A stretch of DNA of 64,000 nt, taken from the NCBI GenBank assembly GCA_033398695.1, contig CM065803.1, forward strand, positions 43,267,501 to 43,331,500, read 5' to 3'. The notes beneath the pieces were generated by a model. The model saw nothing but the letters and a program-made list of their open reading frames with translations, did not search any database and was not told the DNA's origin. Of this stretch, positions 23,412 to 36,300 are shown piece after piece (the stretch's first letter is position 1; every line of letters begins with the position of its first letter). Source of the DNA: Orobanche coerulescens (taxonomy: Eukaryota > Streptophyta > Magnoliopsida > Lamiales > Orobanchaceae). The position numbers and the translations under genes were made by a program.

Positions 23412-23606
23412 AATTCAAATATGAAAATAAGAAATTAGAACAGATGAGAAATTGGGTCTAATTGATTGGGGATCGAGGGCTTCGAATGTTGATATCGGAG
23501 AGGGGAGGGTCACGCGTAGAGAGGAGAAAGGCGAAAAAATCCATCAAAATCTCGTGTGAAGAGATAAGATCTTTGGAGGATTTTTCTCTTTGTATTTTGA
23601 ATGAAA

Positions 23607-23611
23607 TTCCT
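23607..23611. repeat. Target-site duplication of the SIRE element (TTCCT / GTCCT)
   Basis: TTCCT precedes the 5' LTR; GTCCT follows the 3' LTR at 61034-61038. Four of five bases match, consistent with one later mutation. Confidence 0.75.
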
Positions 23612-24791
23612 TGTTGGGATAACAAAATACCCTGTATCGAAACAGCCAGGATATTCAATCCCTGTATCGAATAGTGTTAATAAAAGGTTTTGACATATAT
23701 GCCAATCCTCAATCCAGTAAGGAAACTGTATCGATAAGTTGAAGTGTCAACCTATATCGAAGACCTGTCTCGAATCCATCATATAGTGGAACCTCTCAGT
23801 ACAGCAAAGAAGTCTTATAAAGACTAAGTATGGAAGCTGTCTCGAATAGTCAATACAGTGATCTTCCATACAGCTCTCAACAGGACAAAGAAAGAATCTT
23901 CTGTTCCCACAAGAAGTCAAGTCCCATTGATAAAGAAGTATTTAAATACTGAAGGATAAAGTATTTAAATACTTTCAGTCAACAAATCTTCAAATCCCGC
24001 AAATTTCGGATCGTGCTTTTCATCCCGTTGGAATGGAATCTTGCTCAACGGATTTATCTCAATGGATATATTTTCCAGAAGACTATATATATCTCATCAA
24101 GGTGTTGAAGATCAGTTACCAAAATACGCACGAAATTACCAAGCTATCAAAGTTACTATCAGAGCAAAACATATCTCCAAAGCTTACTGCTATTCAGATC
24201 AAAGAGATATACAGTGCTCAACATCTTGAACAACACATCATCAGCTAGAAGCTCTGAAAGTCAAAGTTGTTGTTCATACCCTGTTCTATCTTTGAACAAA
24301 CCCAGATCAGCCCTGTGTGGACTGAGTAATCTGTGCTTCTCTGGAACTGTGTGTGAAGGATTTGCATTGAGGAATACGAAGCTTCATAACTGTGTGTGAA
24401 GAAGCCAGTCAAGCATTAACTCAAACCAATCTGTGTGAACGGTTGAAGCTAAGATCTTTATATCAATTTGTGTGAACGATATATTGATTGTGTGTTGTTA
24501 TAATTACATAGTTGTGTACGCAGTAATTATAATAAACTTTTTACACCTGTGTGGAGGACCAGTGGACGTAGAAGGGTTTACCTCGAACCACTTTAAATAT
24601 TGTGTTATTTACCTTCTACCGTACTGTTTTTAATTACTGTGATTATTTAAGTATACACTGCACATCGAGTTGTTGTATCCACAGCAACTTACTGTATTTG
24701 AGACTTCCGCTACGCACTCAGATTTAAAATCAGTACAGCTTGTTGTTTAAACTACTTCCCAAGCTGTATCCAGTATACTTAGTGGCCAACA
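23612..24791 (+). repeat. 5' LTR of the SIRE element
   Basis: 1180 bp. The U3 carries at least six copies of a TGT(A/C)TCGA word (near 23633, 23664, 23728, 23753, 23767, 23841). Two 14-bp palindromes AGTATTTAAATACT lie at 23937-23950 and 23960-23973 and may include the TATA region. Ends ...AGTGGCCAACA. Confidence 0.93.
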
Positions 24792-24793
24792 AG

Positions 24794-24805
24794 TGGTATC
24801 GGAGA
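24794..24805 (+). other. Primer binding site of SIRE
   Basis: TGGTATCGGAGA lies two bases after the LTR and resembles the initiator tRNA-Met complement with two mismatches. Confidence 0.8.
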
Positions 24806-24903
24806 AGTTGATTCTAAAAAGAATCAGTCGTATTTTTTTTAACCGAATCAGATCCAAAATCACTTAATTTTTAAAACAGTCTTTTTCATTCCTTTATTCT
24901 CAC

Positions 24904-25695
24904 ATGGATACATCTATGATCAACAAAGTGCCTATGTTCTCAATTAACGAATTTGATAATTGGAGAATTAGGATGGAGGCTCATCTTGCAGCAATGCATG
25001 AAGAGATAATTTTTGTTATACAGGATGGCCCTATCAAGATCATGAAGGTAAACACAGCCGCAAGAATTGAAGGCCAAGCCCATGCTGAGATGCTCGAGAA
25101 GGAACGCGAGCAATGGACCACAGATGAAAGAAAGCGAGCCAACCTCAACAATGTGTCTAAGAACGCGTTATTTGTCACTCTTGACAAAGGCACGTTCTCA
25201 AAGGTAAAGAGCTGTAAAACATCCAAGGAAATCTGGGATAAACTCATATTGATTTGTGAGGGAACTGAGATCTCAAAAGAAAACAAAATTTCCAAACTGA
25301 CTCAGCAATTTGAATCTTTCGAAAGGAAACCAACTGAGACACTTGAGGAACTTGACCTCAGATTTACTGGTATTGTTGGTGAACTTGAAGCTTTGGGCAA
25401 AGTTTATACCCAAAAGGAGAAGAATTTAAAAATTTTCAGATCTCTCCCTGCCCGATGGGACATTAAGACCACAGCTATGCGTGTATCTTGCAATCTTAAT
25501 GAAATATCTACTTTTGATCTCTTCTATGACCTCAAAGCTTTTGAGTATGATATCGACAGAAGAGAGAAAGCTGAAGAATCTCCTTCAAAGGTTACAGCAC
25601 TAGTCAGATTTAATCGTCGACACAAAGATGCCCGGCTCGTCAAGCCTAGTCACAAGAATGCCGATGTGACGCATTTACATCCTGTCTCAAGATGA
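24904..25695 (+). pseudogene. SIRE gag, N-terminal part
   Basis: ATG at 24904 (MDTSMINKVPMFS) opens a typical copia gag. INEFDNWRIRMEAHL lies near residue 15, the UBN2-like capsid core near 85-200 (SKEIWDKLILICEGT, FLPAR-type block LPARWDIKTTAM), and FEYDIDRREK near 220. The frame degenerates after about 25605 (nonsense Arg/His-rich tail) and stops at 25695, so a frameshift separates it from the zinc-knuckle half. Confidence 0.9.
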
Positions 25696-25696
25696 A

Positions 25697-26807
25697 ATGG
25701 CGCTTCTCATGCATAAGTTCAAGAAGTTCATCAAGCAATCGGGAAAAACTCCCTACAGGCCCAAACCTGTCCACAAGGTAAGTACCGAAACTTCATCTGG
25801 CGATGCTAACCTGTGCTATAATTACAGGAAACCGGGACATTATGCAAATAAATGTCCTCATCCCAAAGTTCAAAGGTTGCCGGAGGCCGAGCAACAAGAG
25901 AGAGATGAAAGAAGACGTGCTTGGAAAAACAAGCTCAAGGCCCTGATTGGAGAATCAGAAGCCTCCCCCACACCATCCAAATCAGAAGAATGTCTTCAGG
26001 TGGTCACTGAAAGTGATTCATCTGACGATGAGCTCGATGATAAATCATATATGTGCTTCATGGCCAAGGACATTCCGGAAGGTGAAGATAGCGATGATGA
26101 GGTAAGCTCAACCTCAGCTATTCCATTAAATGCATCTCATACCTTTGAAAACATGATGAATGAATTTAAAAACATTCAAAAGGCCCATGAGACATTGAAA
26201 AATGAGAATATACAGCTCCAACTGTCTAACCTAGAGCTGAAAGATGAAAATGACTTGCTGAAAATAAATTATGAAAATATGTCTATTGATTGTGAAACCA
26301 GCAAAGTCGATTTTGAAAAACTCATGGAGAGCAATCATCAACTTTCTAATGAACTAAGTGAGGTTAAAACTCACAATGAGAGCAAGACAAATGATTTGGT
26401 TCTACTTCAAGCCAAAATCAAAACTCTCGAAATACGAGAAGATAAACTTGAGACCATTCTGAAATCGTTCGAGAAATCGTCCAAAAGAATGGAAGAAATT
26501 CTGAGCACTAGGCAACATGCTCATGATAAAAGTGGCTTAGGATACAGCTCATGTTCAAACAAAGGGAAAACTAGTACAGTGTTTGTCAAGAGTGTGGAAC
26601 ACATTCCTGTGTCGAAAGAAACTTCGAGTCCCATGAAGGAACCTGTTGCACAGCGAACAGCAAAGGCTGCCATTCCGCCAATCCTATTCCAGATAGCGGA
26701 ATCACCAGCCATTCAGACCTGAAAGGCGCACTCAACAGCATGCTCCTCGAGCATATCAACAGCGTCAACATCCGTTCAGAAGAAAGGTTGTATCCAAATA
26801 CCAAATG
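25697..26807 (+). pseudogene. SIRE gag, C-terminal part with damaged zinc knuckle
   Basis: Begins MALLMHKFKKFIK and reaches a knuckle reading CYNYRKPGHYANKC, in which the second zinc-binding Cys is Tyr. A long coiled-coil-like region follows, about residues 150-270, rich in Asn/Glu/Leu heptads. It terminates at 26722; the correct frame for the next block shifts at about 26690. At 26808 element D interrupts the sequence. Confidence 0.85.
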
Positions 26808-28842
26808 TGTAATATCCGTAACTTTTCCATTTTTAGCGGTTTCCATTTTTGGTGTATGTCTATTTTTATCGACTCGCTTGTAACCGTTTCGACATTTTGA
26901 ATCTATTTTGTTCTTGGAGTTTTTCCATTTGGACGAGTTTTGATGATGTTTTCACGTAATTTCATTTTATGACATGTTTTGCCGTATGAACGTTCGATTC
27001 TTGCAAAACTCGTTTGTTTCCGTTGTTTCTTGGTTTGTGCAAGTTCGTATGGTTGAGTTGGTCATGTGGAGACTTTCGGTTTGTAAATCCGACGTCGTTT
27101 CGTGATTTTCGGGCACTTGGGCCATTTTTGTAATTTCCTAATAGTTTAGGGAATCTCGTTTTCGTTGTCGCATTACGGACCCTTCGGTGGTCGGAATTGT
27201 ATTTTTCTTTCAGCGCTTAGCTCCGTCGTCTTGTATGCTTCGCGTTCATGTTCCTGGATTCTGGTCTCGTCGTGTGTATCGTGTATCGTACCCTCGACAG
27301 CAGCTTACTGCTGATATGACATCAGCAGTACTGAACTGCTGTGTAGGTAGCGCACGCTACCCCTGTTGCCTTGCGTGCGCTACCGAAGAACAGTTAGCGT
27401 ACGCTAACCCTTATTGTTAGCGTACGCTAACGAATGGTGGCAGTAGCCACTGGACTGTCGCGGCCCCGTTAGCGCACGCTGCATATGGCAGTTAGCGTGC
27501 GCTAACTTCACAATTATATAAGCCCAGCGGGCAGTTTTCAGAGCAGCAGTTTCATTCTTTTCCCTTCGTTTCTTCGACGTGCGACCTCAGAGGCGATTTC
27601 CATCAGTCCCGATCGGCGTTCTATTCACATTCCATCACCGTAGAGTCGTGCTAACATATTATCATCAGCATAATCGTCATCCATCATCCGAAATCAAGGT
27701 AATTTCGTCTAGAACCCTAACTCGTCAAATTTGGGGGTTTTCCGGGTTTTACTAATTGGAACCGAATTATTCCAGTATGTTATGATATTCTTCACCGATT
27801 GTGATTGTTGAATGATTCCAAATCCAATTTCCTTGATTTTAATCCGCGAATTATCGATACGGGGAGATTTTGCGTAAACCCTCGCCTGTATCAATTGATC
27901 GTCTATTGTCGTATATTGTAACCGGGGTTATGGGTGTATTCCAATAGAGTATTGTTGTCCGTTGGGACTGAACTGTATTGATCCTTCGTTTAGGAACCGT
28001 CGTTTTCCACCCGGACCGTTCGTAGTCGTGTTTCACTTCCGTTTCTTCAAGAATGTCTCAAAGGCAAGTACTTTACATTTGTTTACATGTTCTAGTATTT
28101 GAATTATGGCTGTATCGTGGTTGTTGTGGATGGTTATGTGTATGTTCACCTAGGGACGGTCCGACGGGGCCTCTAGGGATATGTATTGCCGTGAGTGTGC
28201 ATATCGTGAACTGTGGTTAGCCACCCAGGGATGTCCGACGGGACTCTGCGGGGTACGGTGGCCGTGAGTCTCGTACCAACGGTTAACTTTGAATTGTGAT
28301 TTGTTGGAGATAATGTGTTTTGTGATTGTAAATATTCCGGAATATGAAACATTTTCTAAAAATGATTTTTGGCGCATTATTCATCTTATTGGAATGTAGT
28401 TCAAATGGATTGTACTTGCACTAGCAGTTGTCGCTAACCCCTTAAATGGGGGAAATACTTTTTGTATTTCAGGTATTGATCGTGGGGACAAGCGAGCACT
28501 AGAGCCGTATGAGGATGATGGGCGAGCATGATACTGTCCAGAAGTTGATTATTGGTGTTCTATCTGTCGAATATTTTGATATCTTGTTTTGGGGATTTTG
28601 TTTTATAAAAACTGGTTTAAGTACTCGAGTACTTCTTTTACAAAATTGTTAATGTTGTGTTCCTGTTTGGGAAGTGGATTAATGTTGGATTTTATTGTCG
28701 GATTGTAATCTTATTTGAATTGTCGTATTATTGATGATTGTTGTCGTTGTCGAATGTCTTGTTTGGTATGTTAGCCTGGTGGATTCCACAGTGTGGGGTC
28801 CACGGCGCTGTAATATGCCCTGAATGTCTTGGGGGTGTTACA
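26808..28842 (+). repeat. 5' LTR of element D
   Basis: Starts TGTAATATCCGTAAC, ends GGGGGTGTTACA. U3 array of seven TAGCGCACGCTA-type words (27346-27508) directly upstream of the TATA box TATATAAG (27515-27522). The two-hairpin motif is at 28422-28452. Confidence 0.93.
27346..27508. repeat. TAGCGCACGCTA-type palindrome array, D 5' LTR
   Basis: Seven words, including the perfect palindrome GTTAGCGTACGCTAAC twice (near 27401 and 27417), TAGCGCACGCTA (27349), and TTAGCGTGCGCTAA (27493). The last ends 7 bp before TATATAAG. The 3' LTR counterpart is 32665-32822, where the two central words read GTTAGCGACGCTAAC, one base shorter. Confidence 0.9.
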
Positions 28843-28847
28843 GAATA

Positions 28848-28859
28848 TGGTATCGGAGC
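28848..28859 (+). other. Primer binding site of element D
   Basis: TGGTATCGGAGC, five bases after the LTR; same one-base difference from the tRNA-iMet complement as in element A. Confidence 0.9.
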
Positions 28860-28977
28860 TTTGGTTTATGGATACCTAGGCTGTCGGTCATTTGGGTCTA
28901 GTTAAGTGTCGTTTTTGGGACAGTATCACTGCTATGCCATCATCTCAGTACGCCAGTGCTCGTAAGTTTTTCCTAAC

Positions 28978-30558
28978 TTGATTCGTTTCGTTGTTCGGTT
29001 CTACTCCTGTCTTAGTATCTTGTTGCGTTTTGCATTTGAATTGTACTTACACGTTCATTCTTTTGTGGGGCGTAAGCGGGGTAGCCAGAGATTACTGATC
29101 AGCGCTTTGAGGGCGGTGAGACTTCTTCGGGGAGGTTGCACGGGCTATTGGTGTTACGCTTTGAGATCGGAAGAAGGGAAAGTCGAGCTCTCGTCTATTC
29201 CGGTAGTATGTGAGTATCCTGACGTTCTTCCAGATGAGTTGCCGGGTTTGCCGCCGGGCCGAGAGGTTGAGTTTACCGTCGATCTAGAGCCGGGTGCAGC
29301 ACCTATCTCTAAGACGCCATACCGTATGGCGCCTGCCGAGATGCTTGAGTTGAAGAAACAATTGGGAGAGTTGCTAGACATGGGGTATATTCGACCGAGT
29401 GCTTCGCCTTGGGGCGCACCGGTCCTATTTGTAAAGAAGAAGGATGGGTCACTTCGTCTGTGTATCGACTACCGAGAGTTGAACAAAGTGACCATCAAAA
29501 ACAAATATCCACTCCCGAGGATTGATGACTTGTTTGATCAGTTGCAAGGAGCGACCGTGTTTTCGAAGATTGATTTGAGATCGGGGTATTATCAGCTCCG
29601 AGTGAAGGATACCGATATTCCGAAGACGGCCTTTCGGACGAGATACGGTCACTACGAGTTTGTGGTTATGCCTTTTGGGCTAACCAACGCACCAGTCGTG
29701 TTCATGCAGCTTATGAACAAAGTCTTTATTGAGTACCTCGATAAGTGTGTAGTCGTTTCTATCGACGACATCCTGATTTACTCGAGGAGCGAGGAGGAGC
29801 ACGCCCGTCATTTGCATATTGTGTTAGATATTTTGAGAACTCAGCATCTTTTTGCGAAGTTCTCAAAGTGCGAGTTTTGGTTACGGGAAGTTATGTTTCT
29901 CGGTCATGTGATCTCGGCCGAGGGTGTTCGTGTGGACCCACATAAGGTAGAGGCAGTGTTGGATTGGGCGCCGCCCAAGAACGTGAAAGAGGTCCGCAGT
30001 TTTCTGGGATTAGCCGGGTATTACCGTAGGTTCGTCGAGGGGTTCTCTAAACTTGCTCGACCTCTGACTCAGTTGTTACAGAAGTCAGAGAAGTTTGTGT
30101 GGACCGATGAGAGGCAGAATAGTTTTGAGGAGTTGAAGAAGCGGTTGACGACCGCTCCCGTTTTGGCCTTACCGAGTGGTAATGATGGTTTCTCAGTTTA
30201 TAGTGATGCTTCGGGCCAAGGGCTCGGATGCGTACTTATGCAGCACGGGAGGACGATTGCTTATGCTTCCCGTCAGTTGAAACCATATGAATTGAATTAC
30301 CCTACGCACGATCTTGAGTTGGCCGCAATTGTTTTTGCGTTGAAGATTTGGCGTCATTACTTGTATGGCTCGTCGTGTCAGATTTTCACCAATCACAAGA
30401 GCCTAAAGTACATTTTCACCCAGAAAGAGCTTAATATGAGGCAGAGGAGGTGGTTGGAATTGATTAAGGATTACGATCTCGAGATCCTTTATCATCCGGG
30501 CAAGGCTAATGTGGTAGCAGATGCCTTGAGCCGAAGTCGCAGACGCTCGAGCGCTTGA
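28978..30558 (+). pseudogene. RT and RNase H of element D
   Basis: The first ~35 codons are leader and do not resemble gag. The reading then joins the protease-RT linker ([20 protein letters not shown]) directly, showing the gag-protease deletion. RT motifs are complete ([18 protein letters not shown] preceded by VVVS instead of VVVF). RNase H has [11 protein letters not shown] and VADALSR, but FTDHKSL reads FTNHKSL: codon AAT at 30391-30393 replaces the catalytic Asp. A one-base loss near 30535 shifts the frame and ends it at 30558. Confidence 0.92.
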
Positions 30559-32100
30559 GTTACTTACGGCCCAATGGGACTTCAGCAGAGTTTACGAGGT
30601 TGAGCATTGAGGTTGTCTTTGCCGCAGAGAGTTCCGGGCAGTTGCGTACTCTTGAGATTTCTTCATCTCTGGTCGAGGACATTAAATCGGGACAGTTGGA
30701 GGACCCGATGTTTATTCAGCTTCGGGAGAGTGTAGAGAAGGGGAAAGCCCCGGGATTCGTTATTCATGAGGACGGAGTGTTGAGATTCCGAGGTCGGTTG
30801 TGTGTTCCGAACGACTCGGAATTGAGACAGAGTATTATGCGAGAGGCTCATGCGTCACCTTACTCAGTCCATCCGGACTCGAGTAAAATGTATAAAGATC
30901 TGAGGAAGAATTTCTTGTGGAATGATATGAAGAAAGAGGTAGTTCAATTTGTGGCTAAGTGTTTGACTTGTCAGCAAGTCAAGATTGAGCATCAGCGGCC
31001 AGCCGGATTATTGAAACCACTTCCCGTTCCGGAAAGGAAGTGGGAGGACATCTCTATGGATTTTGTCACAAGTTTACCGAGAACGAAGACTGGTATGAAT
31101 ATGGTGTGGGTGATTGTAGACCGACTAAATAAGTCGGCACATTTTCTGGGCATCAAGGATACTTGGGGTCCAGAAAAGTTGGCTCGTTTTTTTATTACAC
31201 AGATAGTGAGGCTTCATGGTACGCCGAGGACCATTATTTCAGACAGAGATGGCCGGTTTGTATCGCATTTTTTGGCAGGCGGTACATAAGGCATTGGGGA
31301 CACAGTTACGTTTGAGCACTTCGTTCCATCCCCAGACCGATGGGCAGTCCGAACGTACCATCCAGACGTTCGAGGATTTGTTGCGCGCGTGTGCGTTAGA
31401 CTGGAGTAGTAACTGGGAGGATCATTTGGCCTTAATTGAGTTTACTTATAATAATAGCTGGCACGCGTCGATTAAGATGGCACCATATGAGGCACTTTAT
31501 GGCCGACGTTGCCGATCACCGATATGTTGGGATGAGCCGTCCGATTTGGTTGGCACTGAGCCGGACCTTGTGTTGGAGACGAGAGAGAAAGTTGAATTGA
31601 TTAGAAAGAGGATGTTGGCTACTCAGAGTCGACAGAAATCTTATGCGGATGTTAGGCGTAGACCTTTGGAGTTTGAGGTGGGAGATCACGTTCTGTTGAG
31701 AGTATCTCCGACGAAAGGAGTTTTCCGTTTTGGGAAGAAGGGGAAACTCAGCCCGAGATATATTGGACCCTTCGAGGTATTGGAGAGAGTCGGCGAGTTG
31801 GCATACCGTTTGGCTTTACCTCCGTCGCTGAGTCATGTACATAGCGTATTTCACGTTTCCCAGTTGAGGAAGTACGTTCCGGACCCGTCCCACGTTATTG
31901 ACTTTGGGGACGTGGAGATAGAGAAGGATATTACGTTTGAAGAGAGGCCCGTCAGAATTTTGGAGCGTCGTGACAAGCAGTTAAGGCACAAAACCATTCC
32001 TCTGGTTAAGGTGCAATGGTCGAGGCACGGAGTAGAAGAAGCGACGTGGGAGCTAGAGGAGAATATGCGTTCGAGTTACCCCGAGCTTTTTGATTCTTAA
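30555..32100 (+). pseudogene. Integrase and chromodomain of element D
   Basis: Integrase reads in two overlapping frames: 30555-31289 (HHCC region, catalytic D in SMDFVTSLP and D in ISDRDGRF) and 31216-32100 ([10 protein letters not shown] with the catalytic Glu, then the C-terminal domain). The switch is at a run of six T near 31267-31272, which looks like a homopolymer insertion. The chromodomain ([17 protein letters not shown] ... EATWELE ... YPELF) ends the frame at 32100. Confidence 0.92.
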
Positions 32101-32135
32101 GTTTCGGGACGAAACTTTATTTTAGAGGGGGAGAA
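32099..32135 (+). other. Hairpin GTTTCGGGACGAAAC and polypurine tract of D
   Basis: The hairpin lies immediately after the integrase stop; the tract TTTAGAGGGGGAGAA ends at 32135 where the LTR starts. Confidence 0.85.
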
Positions 32136-34158
32136 TGTAATATCCGTAACTTTTCCATTTTTAGCGGTTTCCATTTTTGGTGTATGTCTATTTTTATCGA
32201 CTCGCTTGTAACCGTTTCGACATTTTGAATCTATTTTGTTCTTGGAGTTTTTCCATTTGGACGAGTTTTGATGATGTTTTCACGTAATTTCATTTTATGA
32301 CATGTTTTGCCGTATGAACGTTCGATTCTTGTAAAACTCGTTCGTTTCCGTTGTTTCTTGGTTTGTGCAAGTTTGTATGGTTGAGTTGGTCATGTGGAGA
32401 CTTTCGGTTTGTAAATCCGACGTCGTTTTGTGATTTTCGGGCACTTGGGCCATTTTTGTAATTTCCTAATAGTTTAGGGAATCTCGTTTTCGTTGTCGCA
32501 TTACGGACCCTTCGGTGGTCGGAATTGTATTTTTCTTTCAGCGCTTAGCTCCGCTGCCTTGTATGCTTCGCGTTCATGTTCCCGGATTCTCGGTCTCGTC
32601 GTGTATCATGTATCGTACCCTCGGCCAGCCTATCTGCCGATATGACATCGCCAGATCAATCGCTGTGTAGGTAGCGCACGCTACCCTGCCTTGCGTGCGC
32701 TATCAAGAACAGATTAGCGACGCTAACCCTTATTGTTAGCGACGCTAACGAATTGTGGCGAGCCACCGGATCTGCCGCGCCCGTTAGCGCACGCCGCATA
32801 TGGCGATTAGCGTGCGCTAACTTCACAATTATATAAGCCTGTGGGGCGATTGAAAGTTAGCCACTTTCACTCTTTCCTTCGCTTTCTTCGACGTGCGACC
32901 TCGAGAGGCGATTTCCATCGATCCCGATCGGCGTTCTATTTACATTCCATCACCGTAGAGTCGTGCTAACATATTATCATCAGCATAATCGTCATCCATC
33001 ATCCGAAATCAAGGTAATTTCGTCTAGAACCCTAACTCGTCAAATTTGGGGGGTTTTCCGGGTTTTACTAATTGGAACCGAATTATTCCAGTATGTTATG
33101 ATATTCTTCACCGATTGTGATTGTTGAATGATTCCAAATCCAATTTCCTTGATTTTAATCCGCGAATTATCGATACGGGGAGATTTTGCGTAAACCCTCG
33201 CCTGTATCAATTGATCGTCTATTGTCGTATATTGTAACCGGGGTTATGGGTGTATTCCAATAGAGTATTGTTGTCCGTTGGGACTGAACTGTATTGATCC
33301 TTCGTTTAGGAACCGTCGTTTTCCACCCGGACCGTTCATAGTCGTGTTTCACTTCCGTTTCTTTAAGAATGTCTCAAAGGCAAGTACTTTACATTTGTTT
33401 ACATGTTCTAGTATTTGAATTATGGCTGTATCGTGGTTGTTGTGGATGGTTATGTGTATGTTCACCTAGGGACGGTCCGACGGGGCCTCTAGGGATACGT
33501 ATTGCCGTGAGTGTGCGTATCGTGAACTGTGGTTAGCCACCCAGGGATGTCCGACGGGACTCTGCGGGGTACGGTGGCCGTGAGTCTCGTACCAACGGTT
33601 AACTTTGAATTGTGATTTGTTGGAGATAATGTGTTTTGTGATTGTAAATATTCCGGAATATGAAACGTTTTCTAAAAATGATTTTTGGCGCATTATTCAT
33701 CTGATTAGAATGTAGTTCAAATGGATTGTACTTGCACTAGCAGTTGTCGCTAACCCCTTAAATGGGGGAAATACTTTTTGTATTTCAGGTATTGATCGTG
33801 GGGACAAGCGAGCACTAGAGCCGTATGAGGATGATGGGCGAGCATGATACCGCCCGTAAGTTGATTATTGGTGTTCTATCTGTCGAATATTTTGATATCT
33901 TGTTTTGGGGATTTTGTTTTATAAAAACTGGTTTAAGTACTCGAGTACTTCTTTTACAAAATTGTTAATGTTGTGTTCCTGTTTGGGAAGTGGATTAATG
34001 TTGGATTTTATTGTCGGATTGTAATCTTATTTGAATTGTCGTATTATTGATGATTGTTGTCGTTGTCGAATGTCTTGTTTGGTATGTTAGCCTGGTGGAT
34101 TCCACAGTGTGGGGTCCACGGCGCTGTAATATGCCCTGAATGTCTTGGGGGTGTTACA
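32136..34158 (+). repeat. 3' LTR of element D
   Basis: Nearly identical to the 5' LTR except in short blocks rich in CAG/CTG (32621-32670, 32753-32785, 32845-32870). TATATAAG at 32830-32837; two-hairpin motif at 33738-33768. Confidence 0.93.
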
Positions 34159-34805
34159 AAAGGCCCGCACGGCAGTACTATCAGTACAGCACGCCGAGGT
34201 ATTAGATACAGGAGCCCCGTTATTCCTCGAGACAGCAGGTGTCCGCACAGTATCAACAACAGCGTTGTGAATCCAACTGGAGACCCAGAAGGCAAGCTGT
34301 TAGGCCAAAGAAAATGGCTCCACCTCCGAGACGGCACTCGTACTCGATTAATAATAATAACCCTGAATTTTACATGCATAATAATTATCATGGTTATAGC
34401 GACTACGTGTATGCCCCATGTAGATACCGCAACACTGTACCGAATGTAACCTACAGTAAACCACGTGTTGTCAGGAAAACTTGGGTACCTAAAGGAACTG
34501 ACATTCATGGACCCAAAAATCAAAGGGGACCTAAATCTACTTAAACTTTTTGCATACAGGACATCCTAGAGGAGGACACCTGGTACTTCGATAGTGGATG
34601 CTCTCGGCACATGACCGGAGATAGAATCAAGCTATCAGATTTTGTAGAAGGTCGCGGTCCAAAAGTTCGTTTCGGTGATAAATCTAAAGGAAGAACAAGA
34701 GAGAAAGGAAACTTACTTGTCGGAAAATTCAAAGTCACTGATGTTGCATATGTTGAAGGCTTACAGTACAATCTACTTAGCATTAGCCAGTTCTGTGATA
34801 AATAG
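34159..34805 (+). pseudogene. SIRE gag end and protease
   Basis: After element D, SIRE sequence resumes with Gln/Arg-rich gag C-terminal residues in shifting frames and a stretch rich in Tyr/Asn (NPEFYMHNNYHGYS). The protease active site DSG is in WYFDSGCSRHMTGD at 34580-34620. It continues to LLSISQFCDK and stops at 34805. Interrupted by stops near 34543 and 34805. Confidence 0.85.
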
Positions 34806-36300
34806 TTCTCGGTTAAATTCTATATAGATCGCTGTAGAGTCAAGAACATCCAGACCAAGGAAGTTGTGCTTACAGGAAGCAGATCAGGTAACATGTATAT
34901 TGCTGACTGGAAGCCTATGAGCTCATCAATTCCATGCTTTGTTGCCAAAGGCACTGCAGATCTTAGCTGGTTATGTCACAAGAGGATGTCTCATGTCAAC
35001 TTCAAGATGATCAACAAGCTCTCAAGACAGGGAATGGTAAGAGGATTGCCAAACGTGTCATTCAAAAAGGACAGCGTCTGCGGACCATGTCAGAAAGGCA
35101 AGCAAATCAAGTCAACCCTGAAGAGCAAATTCTACCTTTCAACCCAAAGAGTGTTGGAGATGCTACATATGGATCTCTACGGTCCTGTAGACCCAGTAAG
35201 TTTGAGAGGTAAGAAATACTGTCTTGTTGTTATTGATGATTACTCCAGGTATGCTTAGACAATTTTCCTAAGCAAGAAAAAGGAAACAACATCAAAGCTG
35301 CCCGAGCTCCTGAGAAAGCTGCAAAATGAAAAGGCAATGAGTATCGTGTCCATTCGTTCCGACAGAGGTATAGAATTTACTAACTGCTTCATAGAACAAT
35401 ACTGCTCGGAAAATGGGATACAACACGAATACTCAGCTGCCCGTACACCTCAACAAAATGGTGTTGCCGAGCGAAAGAATAGGACGCTGAAAGAAGCAAC
35501 AAGGACAATGATCGCCGCAAGCAAGTTGCCACAGCGTTTCTGGGGTGAAGCAACCAATACAGCATGCTACACTCAAAACCGCTGTATCGTCAACAAGCAC
35601 CACAACAAAACATCATATGAGGTATGGAACAACAAAACTCCGTTAGTTTCATATTTTCACATTTTTGGATGCAGGTGTTATGTGTTGAATAATGGGAAGG
35701 ATCAACTTAGAACCTTTAATGAGAAATCAGATGAAGGAATATTTGTAGGATACTCCTCCGTCAGAAAAGCTTATGAGATCTTTAAGAAAAGGAAGCTGAC
35801 GATCGAGAAATCAGTTCATGTAGTGTTCGACGAACCTCACCATGACCCTACAGGAGTAGATGATATTACTCAGAACATCCAACATCTATCTATCTTAGAT
35901 CCTCCAACTCCCATAGAACCTGTTGTTGACCTAGAAATCAACCCCGCAATTGTAAGAATCGACGTAGATAAAGCCGACGCTGTACAAGCTGAAGCTGTAT
36001 CTACAGAAACTCTCGATACAATACGGAACCCTGAATTAGAACCCGACCGAAGATGGTTGAGAGATCACCCACAAGAGCTACTCATTGGAAACATAGATGC
36101 TGGTGTTTCTACCCGTAGGAGAATACAGAGTACACAAGGAAATGTACTTTGTGCACAAGAAGAACTAGATACTGAGACTTCATTGTTCCCTGAATGGAAA
36201 TCTCAATCCGAGCTTAGAAGACTCAATATGTGCACTATTGTTGTATTCTTAGCCCAGTCCGAACCTGTTTCGACCATAGACGCTCTTAATAATTCTCATT
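34806..36300 (+). pseudogene. SIRE integrase
   Basis: The HHCC zinc domain is in 34866-35258 (LCHKRMSH ... CGPCQKGK), followed by the first catalytic Asp in LHMDLYGPV. A TAG at 35256-35258 interrupts the core. The frame continues; the block from 35337 has the second Asp in RSDRGIEFTN and the Glu in NGVAERKNRTL. The GKG-like region and a variable acidic linker follow (to about 36230). Confidence 0.88.

Larger units (their letters stand above)
26808..34158 (+). mobile_element. Tekay-type element D, gag-less derivative
   Basis: LTRs of 2035 bp (26808-28842) and 2023 bp (32136-34158), TG...CA. Flanks are AAATG (26803-26807) and AAAGG (34159-34163), a 4/5 match for a target duplication. The internal region is only 3293 bp against about 4890 bp in A and E: gag and most of protease are missing, while RT, RNase H, integrase and chromodomain remain. 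It is inserted in SIRE gag in the same orientation. Confidence 0.92.
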
